A stretch of 64,000 bases of DNA from Nocardia cyriacigeorgica (GCF_029868385.1 NZ_JARWNX010000054.1:124001-188000); one strand, 5' to 3'; counted from the stretch's first letter, positions 16,685 to 25,390 are shown. The notes: a model not told the origin generated them from the sequence alone. Numbers and translations: made by a program.

Positions 16685-16696
16685 ACGAATATACGT
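16685..16696. promoter_or_regulatory. Likely PadR operator
   Basis: ACGAATATACGT is palindromic at 10 of 12 positions and sits 24 bases upstream of the padR start codon, over a TATATT that could be the -10 box on the minus strand. PadR proteins often bind such AT-centred dyads. Confidence 0.45.
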
Positions 16697-16782
16697 CCAC
16701 GAGCATCTGGTGGCAAGGCTCGGACGCGGCGAACCCACGGCCACAGATCAGTGGCGCCGCGTCACCAGCACTCGAATCCCAC

Positions 16783-18819
16783 TCAGGGCGCGGCGGCGAA
16801 TTCCGATCCGTGCACACCCTGATCGAGCAGTTTGGTCGCGATGCTCTCCAGCGCCTGGTCGAGCAGCATCCGATCGGCGGGATCGGTGCGGTCCCAATCG
16901 TCGAGCCGCAGGTCCAGCCAGCGCCGGTAGGCCGCCTTCACCCGGTCGACCTGCGCCTGACCGGCCGCGGTGACGGTGAACAGCGAGCCATGCTGTGCGA
17001 TGTACCCGGCGTCGCGCACCTCGGCGAAGACCGGCGCGATCACCTCATCGGGCAACCGGTGCACCCGCGCGATCGCCTCGATCGTGGCCTGGCCACGAAT
17101 CCGGTTGTGCAGATACACCTGTCCGAGCGCCCACGCCTGACCACGCGTGAGGTCGGTGCCCGCGTCGGCCAGGATGACCGGACCGATCGGTGCTTGCGCC
17201 CGCGCGGACCGCATGGTCGCGGCGATCGCCCGTTCCAGCAGTACGACCCGGTCGGCGGAATCCGGCACCGAGAACCCCTCGCCGACATCACCCGCGTCGG
17301 CGCGGGCACTGTCACGCAACGGCACTTCCTTCAGGAACAGGGCGACGACGAACCCGGCGAGCGCGACCGGAACAACCCACAGGAACACGTGATCGATGGC
17401 CGCCGCGTACGCGTCGATGATCGGTTCGGCCAGTTCGGTCGGCAACTCCCGCAACATCTCCGGATTGGCCGCCACCTCGGGCGGCACCCCCGGCGCCTGA
17501 GCGAGCGCACCGGCCAGTTCGGGATCGAGTTTGTTGGTGTAGAGAGTGCCGAACACCGCGGTGCCGAATGCGCTGCCGAGGGTGCGGAAGAAGGTCACGC
17601 CGGAGGTGGCGGTGCCCAGCTGGGCGTAGGGCACGGTGTTCTGTACGACGATCGTCAGCACCTGCATGGCCAAACCGATTCCGAGGCCGAGGATCAGCAT
17701 GTACAGCGACTCCAACCAGATACTGGTGTCGCGCCCCATGGTCGACATCAGGTACAGACCGAGCGCCATCACCGCGGTACCCGAGATCGGGAACCAGCGA
17801 TATCGCCCGGTCTTGCCGACCACCTGGCCGGACAGAATCGAGGTGGCGAACAAGCCGATCACCAGTGGCAGGGTGCGCACACCCGAGGCCGTGGCCGAGA
17901 CACCGTCGACGTATTGCAGATACGCGGGCAGATACGTCATCGAACCGAGCATCGCGAATCCGACGATGAAGCTGAGGATCGAGCACACCGTATAGACCTG
18001 GCTGCGGAACAGCCCCATCGGCAGCATCGGTTCCTCGGCCCGCAGTTCCACCGCGACGAACGCCGTCAACAGCACCGCCGCCGCCACGAACAGTCCGATG
18101 ATCTGCACCGAGCCCCACGGATATTCGGTGCCGCCCCACTCCAAGCCGAGGATCAGGCTCGATACACCGAGCGCGACCAATCCGATGCCCGCGTAGTCGA
18201 TGATCGGCTTGGCGATCGCCTTGACGTGCGGGATGGTGCGCGCGGCCAAGGCGATCATGATGATCGCGAGCGGCACGTTGACGTAGAAGCACCAGCGCCA
18301 GCTCGCATGGTCGGTGAACAGTCCGCCGAGCGTCGGCCCGATGACGGTGGTGACGCCGAAAACCGCACCGAGCGCGCCCTGATACTTGCCGCGTTCGCGC
18401 AGCGGGATGATATCGGCGATCAACGCCATCGAGGTGACCATCAACCCGCCCGCGCCGATGCCCTGAACCGCGCGGGCGATGATCAGCAGCAGCATCCCGT
18501 TGGCCAGTCCGGCGACCATGGAACCGACGATGAAGATCAGCGCGCTGAGCTGGAAGATCAGCTTGCGCCCGAACATATCGCCGAGCTTGCCCGCCAGTAC
18601 CGTGGCGACCGCCTCGGCCAGTAGATACGAGGTGACCACCCACGCCATATGTCCGGCCCCACCGAGATCGGCGACGATCGTCGGCAGGGCCGTCGACACG
18701 ATCGTCTGATCCAGCGCCGCCATCAGCATGCCGAGGACGATGGTCCCGAACACCACATTGGTCTTGGCCCGGCTCATCGGCTCGGGGGCCCGTTCAGCGA
18801 CTGCGACGCCACCGCTCAT
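16783..18819 (-). CDS. DHA2 (14-helix) MFS drug exporter fused to a winged-helix-like domain
   Basis: 678 aa, about 170 longer than plain EmrB/QacA exporters. Residues about 20-510 carry 14 membrane helices with DHA2 motifs: LDQTIVSTALPTI (helix 1), GKLGDMFGRKLIF (motif A) and GIGAGGLMVTSMALIADIIP. The C-terminal soluble extension (about 530-678) resembles a winged helix: GQATIEAIARVHRLPDEVIA, EVRDAGYIAQHGSLFTVTAAG. It would export toxic organic molecules with proton antiport. It follows the TetR gene on the same strand (165-base gap). The TetR is the likely repressor. The role of the extension is unknown. Confidence 0.93.
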   Translation of the reverse strand: MSGGVAVAERAPEPMSRAKTNVVFGTIVLGMLMAALDQTIVSTALPTIVADLGGAGHMAWVVTSYLLAEAVATVLAGKLGDMFGRKLIFQLSALIFIVGSMVAGLANGMLLLIIARAVQGIGAGGLMVTSMALIADIIPLRERGKYQGALGAVFGVTTVIGPTLGGLFTDHASWRWCFYVNVPLAIIMIALAARTIPHVKAIAKPIIDYAGIGLVALGVSSLILGLEWGGTEYPWGSVQIIGLFVAAAVLLTAFVAVELRAEEPMLPMGLFRSQVYTVCSILSFIVGFAMLGSMTYLPAYLQYVDGVSATASGVRTLPLVIGLFATSILSGQVVGKTGRYRWFPISGTAVMALGLYLMSTMGRDTSIWLESLYMLILGLGIGLAMQVLTIVVQNTVPYAQLGTATSGVTFFRTLGSAFGTAVFGTLYTNKLDPELAGALAQAPGVPPEVAANPEMLRELPTELAEPIIDAYAAAIDHVFLWVVPVALAGFVVALFLKEVPLRDSARADAGDVGEGFSVPDSADRVVLLERAIAATMRSARAQAPIGPVILADAGTDLTRGQAWALGQVYLHNRIRGQATIEAIARVHRLPDEVIAPVFAEVRDAGYIAQHGSLFTVTAAGQAQVDRVKAAYRRWLDLRLDDWDRTDPADRMLLDQALESIATKLLDQGVHGSEFAAAP

Positions 18820-18984
18820 CGGCCCAGTATGGGCTGTGACGCAGTATCCGGGAAGGCAGCGACACGGCAGCGAATACGGGCAGGCGCTCGATCGCCGATC
18901 GCATGGACCTCATGGGCACGGGGTGGCGATGTGGCGGAACAACACTGGGCCCGGTTTCGATCAGCGGTCGGGACGACCGCGCCG

Positions 18985-19644
18985 TCAGCTGGAAAGATGT
19001 TGCCGCACAGCGTAGTCGCCGAGTGACGGTTCGAGTGCGGTGAAGGCGATGTCGATGTAGTCGGTGAGCGCGGCGGCGATGTCGTCGTTGGACTGGCCGG
19101 CGAGGGTGCGGCGCATGGTCTCGTCGAACAACACCCGGTGCACGCCGCCGAGTTGGGCGGCGGCGATGCGCGGGGTGATGTCGTCGGCGGCGGCGCCGGT
19201 CTCCTCGGCGAGCGTGTGGGCGAGGGCGGCTTCGCGTTCCTCGTGGAATTCGCGTAACCGCGCGACCAAGGCCGGGCTTGCGGTGATCATCTCCGCGAAG
19301 ACCGGCCCGGAGAAGCCGACCACCGGGTCCTGTTCGGCGACCGCGGTCAGGTACGCGCGCCGCAGGGCCGCCCATGCCGATTCACCCGGCTCGCGTTCGC
19401 GGACGATGCGTCCGAGCTGGTCGACGAACACCTCCCCCAGGTCCAGCGCCAGGTCCTCCTTACGGGGGAAGTAGTTGGTCACGGTCATCTTGGCGACCTG
19501 CGCCGCCGCGGCCACATCGGCGATCGTCACCTTGTCGAACCCGCGCTCGAGGAAGAGCAGGGTGGCCTGATGCGAGATGTTTTCCCTGGTCTGCTGCTTT
19601 TTCTTGGCCCGGAGCCCCTGCGGCTCTGCCGTCTGCGTCGTCAT
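18985..19644 (-). CDS. TetR family repressor of the MFS pump
   Basis: 219 aa from ATG 19644 (MTTQTAEPQG). An alternative ATG at 19671 adds nine residues but would overlap the palindromic operator. DNA-binding domain: TRENISHQATLLFLERGF, VTIADVAAAAQVAKMTVTNYF. The C-terminal half is a helical ligand-binding domain. Downstream lies the exporter; divergently lie a small gene and a sigma factor. A perfect 12-base palindrome adjoins the divergent promoter, so this repressor may also govern the sigma factor. Confidence 0.92.
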   Translation of the reverse strand: MTTQTAEPQGLRAKKKQQTRENISHQATLLFLERGFDKVTIADVAAAAQVAKMTVTNYFPRKEDLALDLGEVFVDQLGRIVREREPGESAWAALRRAYLTAVAEQDPVVGFSGPVFAEMITASPALVARLREFHEEREAALAHTLAEETGAAADDITPRIAAAQLGGVHRVLFDETMRRTLAGQSNDDIAAALTDYIDIAFTALEPSLGDYAVRQHLSS

Positions 19645-19668
19645 ACGAACCACCGTACCTGATCTCGT

Positions 19669-19680
19669 CATAAATTTATG
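19669..19680. promoter_or_regulatory. Perfect palindrome, probable TetR operator
   Basis: CATAAATTTATG reads the same on both strands. It ends one base before the -35 box of the divergent promoter and lies 25 bases from the TetR start, so a bound repressor could block both directions. Confidence 0.55.
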
Positions 19681-19681
19681 C

Positions 19682-19708
19682 TTGACATATTTTTAGGTCC
19701 GATATAAG
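19682..19708 (+). promoter_or_regulatory. Sigma-70-type promoter for the small gene/sigma operon
   Basis: TTGACA (19682-19687) and TATAAG (19703-19708) are separated by 15 bases, a little short; shifting the -10 to ATAAGT gives 16. It points to the gene starting at 19758. Confidence 0.55.
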
Positions 19709-19757
19709 TTTGTTCTCGCGTCGCCACGGCGGCGCCGACAGTCGAAGGAGAACGCGC

Positions 19758-20048
19758 ATGACCCACGGCCCCGACAGCACCACTCGCCCCGCCACCACGC
19801 ACCGAAACGGAGCAGTCACCATGGCCGACAAGTCCACCCCGCAGTCCGCGTTCGACGCCGCGATCCAGCGAATGCTCACCGAGAGCGCTCGGCCGCAGCT
19901 CCCCGCGACCGCACCCCGCGCCCGCCGCGCCGAACCCGCGGCCCCGATCGCCGGGCACCGGCGGCGGGCCTGTGAGCAGCGCAGCATCCAACGGAGCCAG
20001 CAGTTCCGGGCGGTGCCGCAGCGCCCGCTGCGCATTCCGGGTCGCTGA
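19758..20048 (+). CDS. Small basic protein of unknown function, upstream of a sigma factor
   Basis: 96 aa from ATG 19758 with a strong ribosome site (GAAGGAG). It is rich in Arg, Pro and Ala, probably disordered, with one short helix (SAFDAAIQRMLTE) and a basic C-terminus. An internal ATG at 19821 (MADKSTPQ) is a second candidate start. No family recognised. It follows the promoter next to the TetR operator and is separated from the sigma gene by a stem-loop. It could bind the sigma factor or nucleic acid, but nothing in the sequence proves this. Confidence 0.6.
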   Translation: MTHGPDSTTRPATTHRNGAVTMADKSTPQSAFDAAIQRMLTESARPQLPATAPRARRAEPAAPIAGHRRRACEQRSIQRSQQFRAVPQRPLRIPGR

Positions 20049-20054
20049 GCAGAC

Positions 20055-20088
20055 CGGCGAGGGACCGACGGCCCCCGGTCCCTCGCCG
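20055..20088 (+). terminator. 12-bp stem-loop between the small gene and the sigma factor gene
   Basis: 20055-20066 and 20077-20088 form a perfect 12-bp stem with a 10-base loop, 7 bases after the small gene's stop and 40 bases before the sigma start. It may partially terminate transcription and so set sigma factor level. Confidence 0.55.
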
Positions 20089-20127
20089 CACTCGCGCGCA
20101 CCCTCCCGACTTGCGAAAGGAACTCCT

Positions 20128-21087
20128 TTGACCACCCAGTGCCTGCCTTCCCGCCGCATCGCCTCCCCCGCCCTCGGCATCGTCAGCGACGATCCGATCC
20201 GCGACTTCCTGCGCGGTATCGGCCGCACCCCGCTGCTGACCGCCGAGCAGGAAGTGGAACTGGCCGAACGAATCGAGGCCGGTGTCCTCGCGCAGCAGCG
20301 GCTCGACGAAGCAGATCAGCTGAGCCCCGACGACCGTCGCGCCCTGCGCCGCACGGCGGCCGATGGCGCGCGGGCCAAAGCGCAGATGATCGAAGCCAAT
20401 CTGCGCCTGGTGGTCTCGATCGCCAAGCGCTATCCCACGCCGACCGGGATGTCGTTACTGGATCTGGTGCAGGAGGGCACATTCGGGCTGATCCGCGCGA
20501 TCGAGAAGTTCGAGCACCGGCGCGGGCTGAAACTGTCCACCTACGCCACCTGGTGGATCCGTCAGGCCATCGGCCGCGCCCTCGCCGATCAGGGCCGCAC
20601 GATCCGCATCCCGGTCCATGTGGTGGATGTGATCAACCGGGTGACCCGCACCCAGCGGACCCTGTCCCAGCAGCTCGGTCACGACGCCACCGCCGCCGAG
20701 ATCGCCGCCGAACTCGAGATGCCGGAGTCCGAGGTCACCGAGGTGCTGCGGCACGCGCGGGAACCAGTGTCGCTGCACACCCCCATCGGCGACGACGCCA
20801 CCGAATACGGCGTCCTCATCCCCGATACCGCACCCGGCCCCGATGAACTCGCCACCGCCGCCACCATCGGAATCCAGGTGCGCGCCATGCTCGGCGCACT
20901 GTCCGACCGCGAGGCCGAAGTCCTCACCCTCCGCTACGGCCTCGACCACAACGAACCCCGCACCCTCGCCGAAGTAGGTGCAGTGCTGGGCGTTTCCCGC
21001 GAACGCGCCCGCCAGATCGAAGCCAAGGGTCTCGGAAAGCTGCGCACACCGGGGCGGGCGAAGATGCTGGCGGGGATGCTGGGGTAG
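20128..21087 (+). CDS. Group 2 (primary-like) sigma-70 factor
   Basis: 319 aa from TTG 20128, chosen for the AAAGGA site 6 bases upstream; the open frame extends upstream without support. Region 1.2 starts at DDPIRDFLRGIGRTPLLTAEQEVELA. Regions 2.1-2.4 are near-consensus (NLRLVVSIAKRYP, LLDLVQEGTFGLIRAIEKFE, YATWWIRQAIGRALADQGRT). Regions 3 and 4 are intact (LSDREAEVLTLRYGLD, TLAEVGAVLGVSRERARQIE). It lacks the long N-terminus of the primary factor, so it is SigB/HrdC-like, serving stationary-phase or stress genes. SigB usually lies near ideR; none is seen here, so it may be an extra copy. Confidence 0.93.
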   Translation: MTTQCLPSRRIASPALGIVSDDPIRDFLRGIGRTPLLTAEQEVELAERIEAGVLAQQRLDEADQLSPDDRRALRRTAADGARAKAQMIEANLRLVVSIAKRYPTPTGMSLLDLVQEGTFGLIRAIEKFEHRRGLKLSTYATWWIRQAIGRALADQGRTIRIPVHVVDVINRVTRTQRTLSQQLGHDATAAEIAAELEMPESEVTEVLRHAREPVSLHTPIGDDATEYGVLIPDTAPGPDELATAATIGIQVRAMLGALSDREAEVLTLRYGLDHNEPRTLAEVGAVLGVSRERARQIEAKGLGKLRTPGRAKMLAGMLG

Positions 21088-21104
21088 GCGGATCTCGGCG
21101 ATCC

Positions 21105-22013
21105 TCAGCGTGCCGGGTGCAGGAACTCCGCGGCCGCACGGGCGATGGTCTCGGCTACCAGGGCGAGGGCGGGCACGTCCAGCTTCCACTGTTGCCAGTA
21201 CAGCGGGACATCCACCCACTTGCGGCGCCCCAACTCGGTCAACGCGCCCGATCGCACCAGTGGCGCTGCTTGCTGTTCGGGAATCATGCCCCACCCGAGA
21301 CCGGCGGTCACGGCATCGTAGAAGCCTTGCGAGGTCGGAATGTAGTGGCGCAGGCGTCCGGCGTCCGCGGCGCCGCCGGTCAGCGTCCGGACGAATCGGT
21401 CCTGGAGGTCGTCGCGGCGGTCGTAGACGATCACCGGCGCGCCCGGCAAACATTCCCGCAGCGATCCGGACGACAGGTGCCGTGCCACGAATTCCGGGTT
21501 GGCGGCCGGCAGGTATCGCGCCGAACCGAGCAGTCGCACAGTGCAACCGGCGATCGGCTCGGCCGACGAGGTCACCGCTGCCATCACCTGCCCCTCACGC
21601 AGCAGCGTCGCGGTATGTGATTCGTCCTCGCGATAGAGGTCGAAGCAGATCGGCGGGTCCTGCGGTACCCGCGTCAGCGCGGGCAGGAACCAGGTGGCCA
21701 GTGAGTCCCCGTTGACCGCGATCGACAGTTGCGCCGGACCGGACTCGTCCGCGATTCCCAACTCCAGCTGGGCATCCCGCTGCAAGGCGGCCAGCTGACG
21801 CGCGAATCGCACGATCACCTGGCCGGATTCTGTCGGACGCACGGGCTTCGTGCGCATCAGCAGTACCCGCCCGGTGCGTTGCTCGAGCGCCTTGATGCGC
21901 TGACTCACCGCCGAGGGCGTCACATGCAGCGCTTCCGCGGCGGCGTCGAAGGTGCCCTCGTCGACGACGGCGAGGAGGGTGCGCACCTGATCGGAGGGTA
22001 GCTCTGACATCAC
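21105..22013 (-). CDS. lysG: LysR family regulator LysG/ArgP
   Basis: 302 aa. The N-terminal wHTH is typical of the ArgP/LysG branch: LPSDQVRTLLAVVDEGTFDAAAEALHVTPSAVSQRIKALE. The ligand domain has LSIAVNGDSLATWFLPAL and the substrate-binding region of basic amino-acid sensors. LysG proteins activate the divergent lysE exporter when lysine or arginine accumulates. lysE lies 67 bases away in the opposite direction, confirming the pair. Confidence 0.95.
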   Translation of the reverse strand: MMSELPSDQVRTLLAVVDEGTFDAAAEALHVTPSAVSQRIKALEQRTGRVLLMRTKPVRPTESGQVIVRFARQLAALQRDAQLELGIADESGPAQLSIAVNGDSLATWFLPALTRVPQDPPICFDLYREDESHTATLLREGQVMAAVTSSAEPIAGCTVRLLGSARYLPAANPEFVARHLSSGSLRECLPGAPVIVYDRRDDLQDRFVRTLTGGAADAGRLRHYIPTSQGFYDAVTAGLGWGMIPEQQAAPLVRSGALTELGRRKWVDVPLYWQQWKLDVPALALVAETIARAAAEFLHPAR

Positions 22014-22026
22014 AGATGCTAATGAT

Positions 22027-22038
22027 AGTTAAGGAACT
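22027..22038. promoter_or_regulatory. Candidate LysG site in the lysG-lysE gap
   Basis: AGTTAAGGAACT has 4-bp arms in an AT-rich patch between the two start codons. The match to a LysR box is loose. Confidence 0.35.
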
Positions 22039-22080
22039 TTAGCTGTACTGATTTCGTAAACCTCCCTACCGTCGGACGTC

Positions 22081-22707
22081 GTGAACAGCGGCTTCCTCCC
22101 GGCAGCACTTGCCGGATTCGGTACAGGTATGTCCCTCATCGTCGCGATCGGCGCACAGAACGCTTTCGTACTGCGCCACTGCGCGCGCGGGCAGGCCGTA
22201 CTGGTGGTTGTGGTCATCGCGGCCGTCTCCGATGCGATCCTCATCGCCCTCGGGGTAGCCGGTCTGGGTGCCGTGCTGTCCGCGTGGCCCGCCACGCTCA
22301 CCGTGGTCGGCCTCGCGGGCGGTGCGTTCCTGATCGGCTACGGCGCCTTCGCCGCACGGCGCGCGCTGCGGCCCGCGCTCGGCAACGGCCTGCACAGCGC
22401 GGGCGCCACGGCGGGCACGGTCCGGGCCGCGGTACTCACCTGCCTCGCCCTGACCTGGCTCAATCCACACGCCTATCTGGACACGGTGCTGCTGCTCGGC
22501 TCGGTGGCCGCCCAACGTGGTTCGCTGCGCTGGGTTTTCGGCCTCGGCGCCATGCTGGCCAGCCTGGCCTGGTTCATCGGCCTCGGCTACGGCGCCCGAC
22601 TCCTCGGCCCCGTCCTGTCCCGGCCGACCACCTGGCGGGTGCTCGACTGGTTCGTCGCCGCGACCATGCTCACGATGGGCGCCGCCCTGCTCGTACGCAC
22701 TGCCTGA
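22081..22707 (+). CDS. lysE: LysE/ArgO family basic amino-acid exporter
   Basis: 208 aa from GTG 22081. Six hydrophobic helices; family motifs LPAALAGFGTGMSLIVAIGAQNAFVLR at the N-terminus, where the GAQNAFV block is diagnostic, and LALTWLNPHAYLDTVLLLG. It exports L-lysine and L-arginine across the cytoplasmic membrane. Its divergent neighbour is the matching regulator. No good Shine-Dalgarno sequence is visible, so it may be translated with a very short leader. Confidence 0.95.
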   Translation: MNSGFLPAALAGFGTGMSLIVAIGAQNAFVLRHCARGQAVLVVVVIAAVSDAILIALGVAGLGAVLSAWPATLTVVGLAGGAFLIGYGAFAARRALRPALGNGLHSAGATAGTVRAAVLTCLALTWLNPHAYLDTVLLLGSVAAQRGSLRWVFGLGAMLASLAWFIGLGYGARLLGPVLSRPTTWRVLDWFVAATMLTMGAALLVRTA

Positions 22708-22783
22708 GCGGCCTCGGAGTTCGGCGCACGCGTCCTCCCGGCGGCCGACACAGCCACGCATCCGGCCTGCGGTTCGGCCCCCG

Positions 22784-24037
22784 TCAGAAGTTCAGCGGAG
22801 CCGCGGGCGGGAAGGTGACCGGGAGTTCGGCCAGCGCGCGGTGGAAGGGGCCGGGGCGCCAGGTGGGTTCGCCGTCGGGGAGGTCGAGTTGCAGGTCGGG
22901 GAGCGCGTCGAGGAGTTGGTCGATGGCGTCCTGGGCGATCAGGTAGGCCAGCGATTGCGCGGGGCAGGCGTGTGGACCGACGCCCCAGGCCAGGTGGGCG
23001 CGGTTGCCGAGCAGTTCACCGCTACGCACCGCCGGATCGTTGTTGCAGGCGGCCATGCTGATCACCACCGGCTGATGCGCGGGCAGCCACACCTCATCGA
23101 TCAGGATCGGCTGACGCGGGTAGGTGATCAGCAGGTTCGCCAACGGCGGGTCGTTGAACAGCACCTCGTCCACGGCGTCACGCGAGGAGAGGTTCCCGCC
23201 GAGGACGCTGCCGCCGAAACGATCATCGCTGAGGATCAGCAGCAGGGTGTTCGCGATCAGGTTCAGCTGGAATTCGATCCCGGTGCCGTACACCTGCGAG
23301 ACGTGGTGCGATACCTCCACGTCGTCCATCGCGGCCTCATGTTGCAGCAGCACGGAGGTGATGTCGTTGTCCGGCTCGCCGCGTTTGAGCGTCACCAGCT
23401 GCATCAGCGCCTCGCCGAGCAGTTGGTTGCCCTTTTCGGCGTCGACACCTTCGAGCAGCGCCGCCGTACCCGCCGCCACCCGCTGGCCGATCTCGGGCGG
23501 GCAGCCGAGCAGATAGTTGACCACCTCGAAGACCAGCGGAAAGACGTACTGGCGAATCAGATCCGCCCGACCGTCGGCGCAGAAGGAATTGATCAGCGGA
23601 ACGGCGATACCCTCCACCACGCCGTTGAGCGCGTACAGATCGACGTTGTCCATGCTCGCGGTGATGGCCTGCCGATAGCGCACGAAATCGGCGCCCGCGC
23701 TCCGGCTCGCCATCGGCCGCCATTCCAGCAGCGGCAGGATCGGGCAGTCGGCCGGAATGTTCTGCTGCCAGGCGCGCGGATCGGCGGGGAAATGCTCGGG
23801 ATCGTTGAGGATGCGCACCGCCGTGCTGTATCCGATCACCAGGGTCGCCGGAACACCGGGAGCCAGCTCCACCGGCGCCAATGAGCCGTAGCGGTTGCGC
23901 ATTTCGCGGTAGTGGTGGTGTGGATCGTCGGCGAAATCGGTCGAGTGCAACGACACTCGTGGACCATCGGCGAGGGTCGGCGATCCGTGGACGACCGGGC
24001 AGGAGGTGACCTGCGCCCAGGGCGTGGAGGTACTCAC
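22784..24037 (-). CDS. Atypical cytochrome P450 lacking the ExxR motif
   Basis: 417 aa from GTG 24037. The heme-thiolate loop is AWGVGPHACPAQSLA with Cys358, where Trp replaces the usual Phe and Pro follows the Cys. The K-helix, normally ExxR, reads DEVLFND, so Phe294 stands where Arg is expected. The I-helix (VYGTGIEFQLNL) lacks the usual acid-threonine pair. Overall fold motifs (DDPHHHYREMR, DPAVRSGELLGNRAHLAWG) remain. Loss of ExxR is known in the CYP157 family of Streptomyces conservons. It may still bind heme with an altered or non-oxidative role. It lies 33 bases after a kinase-like gene, so the two are probably one transcript. Confidence 0.9.
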   Translation of the reverse strand: MSTSTPWAQVTSCPVVHGSPTLADGPRVSLHSTDFADDPHHHYREMRNRYGSLAPVELAPGVPATLVIGYSTAVRILNDPEHFPADPRAWQQNIPADCPILPLLEWRPMASRSAGADFVRYRQAITASMDNVDLYALNGVVEGIAVPLINSFCADGRADLIRQYVFPLVFEVVNYLLGCPPEIGQRVAAGTAALLEGVDAEKGNQLLGEALMQLVTLKRGEPDNDITSVLLQHEAAMDDVEVSHHVSQVYGTGIEFQLNLIANTLLLILSDDRFGGSVLGGNLSSRDAVDEVLFNDPPLANLLITYPRQPILIDEVWLPAHQPVVISMAACNNDPAVRSGELLGNRAHLAWGVGPHACPAQSLAYLIAQDAIDQLLDALPDLQLDLPDGEPTWRPGPFHRALAELPVTFPPAAPLNF

Positions 24038-24070
24038 GGGGGGAAGCTCCAGACTGTTGCGGAATGTCGG

Positions 24071-25243
24071 TCAGACGCCGAGGGCATCCAACGAGTCGTG
24101 ATCATCCAGTGCGGTGGTGATGCGTTTCAGCAGCGTCAAACAAGTTTCGACCGACTGCATCTTGGGTTGATAGGACGCGCGGCCGATGGTGAAAGCCCAT
24201 GCCGCGTAGGCGAACATGGACTGCTGGCGATAGGCCAGCCAGGCCTCCTCGAACGACGGCGCCGAGCCACGAACCTGCGCCAGCTCATCCAGATAGGCCG
24301 CCAACAGTTCGCGATCCCATGCGCGCCGGTCCTCCGGTTCACACCCGGAATTGACGGTGTAGGCGAAATCGTGCGCCCAGCCGCCACGCATCACGACCTG
24401 CCAATCGACGAAACCCATCCGCCCCGAACCGGTCACATAGGTCTGCCCGATATGCGGATCACCGTGCAGCAGGGTCGGCGGCAGATCGTTGGTGGCCATA
24501 TCGATCGCCCGCTCGACACCGGCCCACAACCTGTCGCTCTGCCCGCGCAGCGATTCGGGAACGACCTCGTCGGCGCGCGCCAACCCGATCTCGCAGCGCT
24601 TCTTCATATCGATCGCGGCGAGATAGGCCTGGAGCATGTAGCTCGGAGTGTTGAGGACCGCGACCGCCGGGTGCTCCCAGAAGGTGCCGTGCAGGCGCGC
24701 GAGATTGCGTACCAGGTCTTCGATCTGATGCCGTTGCACCGGGGTGTTGGGTTCGATGAACGTGGCGTCGCGGGTGGCGGCGATATCTTCCATCAGCGCG
24801 ATGGAGCGCCAGGACGAATCATCGGCGGCGCCCCAGTATCCGACCGGCGCCTCCATCTCGACCTCGGGCCGGAAGTCGCGGAAGAAGCGGGTCTCGCCGG
24901 TGATCATCTTGCCGCCGCCGAGCAGAATGCGTTGGCTGAACGCCGTTGTCGTCTTCGCGAACAGTTCGGTGGGCAGTCCGGCCTGTGCACCCGCCTCGTT
25001 GTACTCGACCCGGATCGCGATGCGGGTCGAGGTGCCGCGGCTGCCGTTGGACGTCTCGAACGACACCACCTCGGCGCCGGGTACCTCGCGGCACAGCACC
25101 GAGGTCAGCCACGCCGGTGTGATCGTCTGCCCGGATACGGGAACGTCATCGATGGATCGGGCCTTCGGTCGAAAGAGCTTCTCCCCCAAGATATGTCCGC
25201 CCACCGCGACCGAACGCCCGAGCAGCCAGAGTTTATGGTTCAT
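24071..25243 (-). CDS. Aminoglycoside-phosphotransferase/ecdysteroid-kinase-like protein
   Basis: 390 aa from ATG 25243, with GAGG 7 bases upstream; an in-frame ATG at 25351 has no such support. The kinase-like fold is shown by the catalytic loop LLHGDPHIGQTYV and the metal-binding GFVDWQVVMRG, with the N-lobe around GTSTRIAIRVEY and ELFAKTTT (Lys). Relatives phosphorylate small molecules such as aminoglycosides, choline or ecdysteroid. It probably forms an operon with the downstream P450, suggesting a shared small-molecule substrate. The substrate is not inferable. Confidence 0.88.
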   Translation of the reverse strand: MNHKLWLLGRSVAVGGHILGEKLFRPKARSIDDVPVSGQTITPAWLTSVLCREVPGAEVVSFETSNGSRGTSTRIAIRVEYNEAGAQAGLPTELFAKTTTAFSQRILLGGGKMITGETRFFRDFRPEVEMEAPVGYWGAADDSSWRSIALMEDIAATRDATFIEPNTPVQRHQIEDLVRNLARLHGTFWEHPAVAVLNTPSYMLQAYLAAIDMKKRCEIGLARADEVVPESLRGQSDRLWAGVERAIDMATNDLPPTLLHGDPHIGQTYVTGSGRMGFVDWQVVMRGGWAHDFAYTVNSGCEPEDRRAWDRELLAAYLDELAQVRGSAPSFEEAWLAYRQQSMFAYAAWAFTIGRASYQPKMQSVETCLTLLKRITTALDDHDSLDALGV

Positions 25244-25390
25244 TCGCTTGCCTCGATTTCCGAATCGTGTCGAACTGGTCCGAGCGGCCGATCTCGAGTG
25301 CACGGGCCCGAACGACAGTACGCGATGCGAACGAAAAAACCTGCCTGACAACGTATTAAGACAGACCGACCTGTTTGTCGCGAACCTCGC

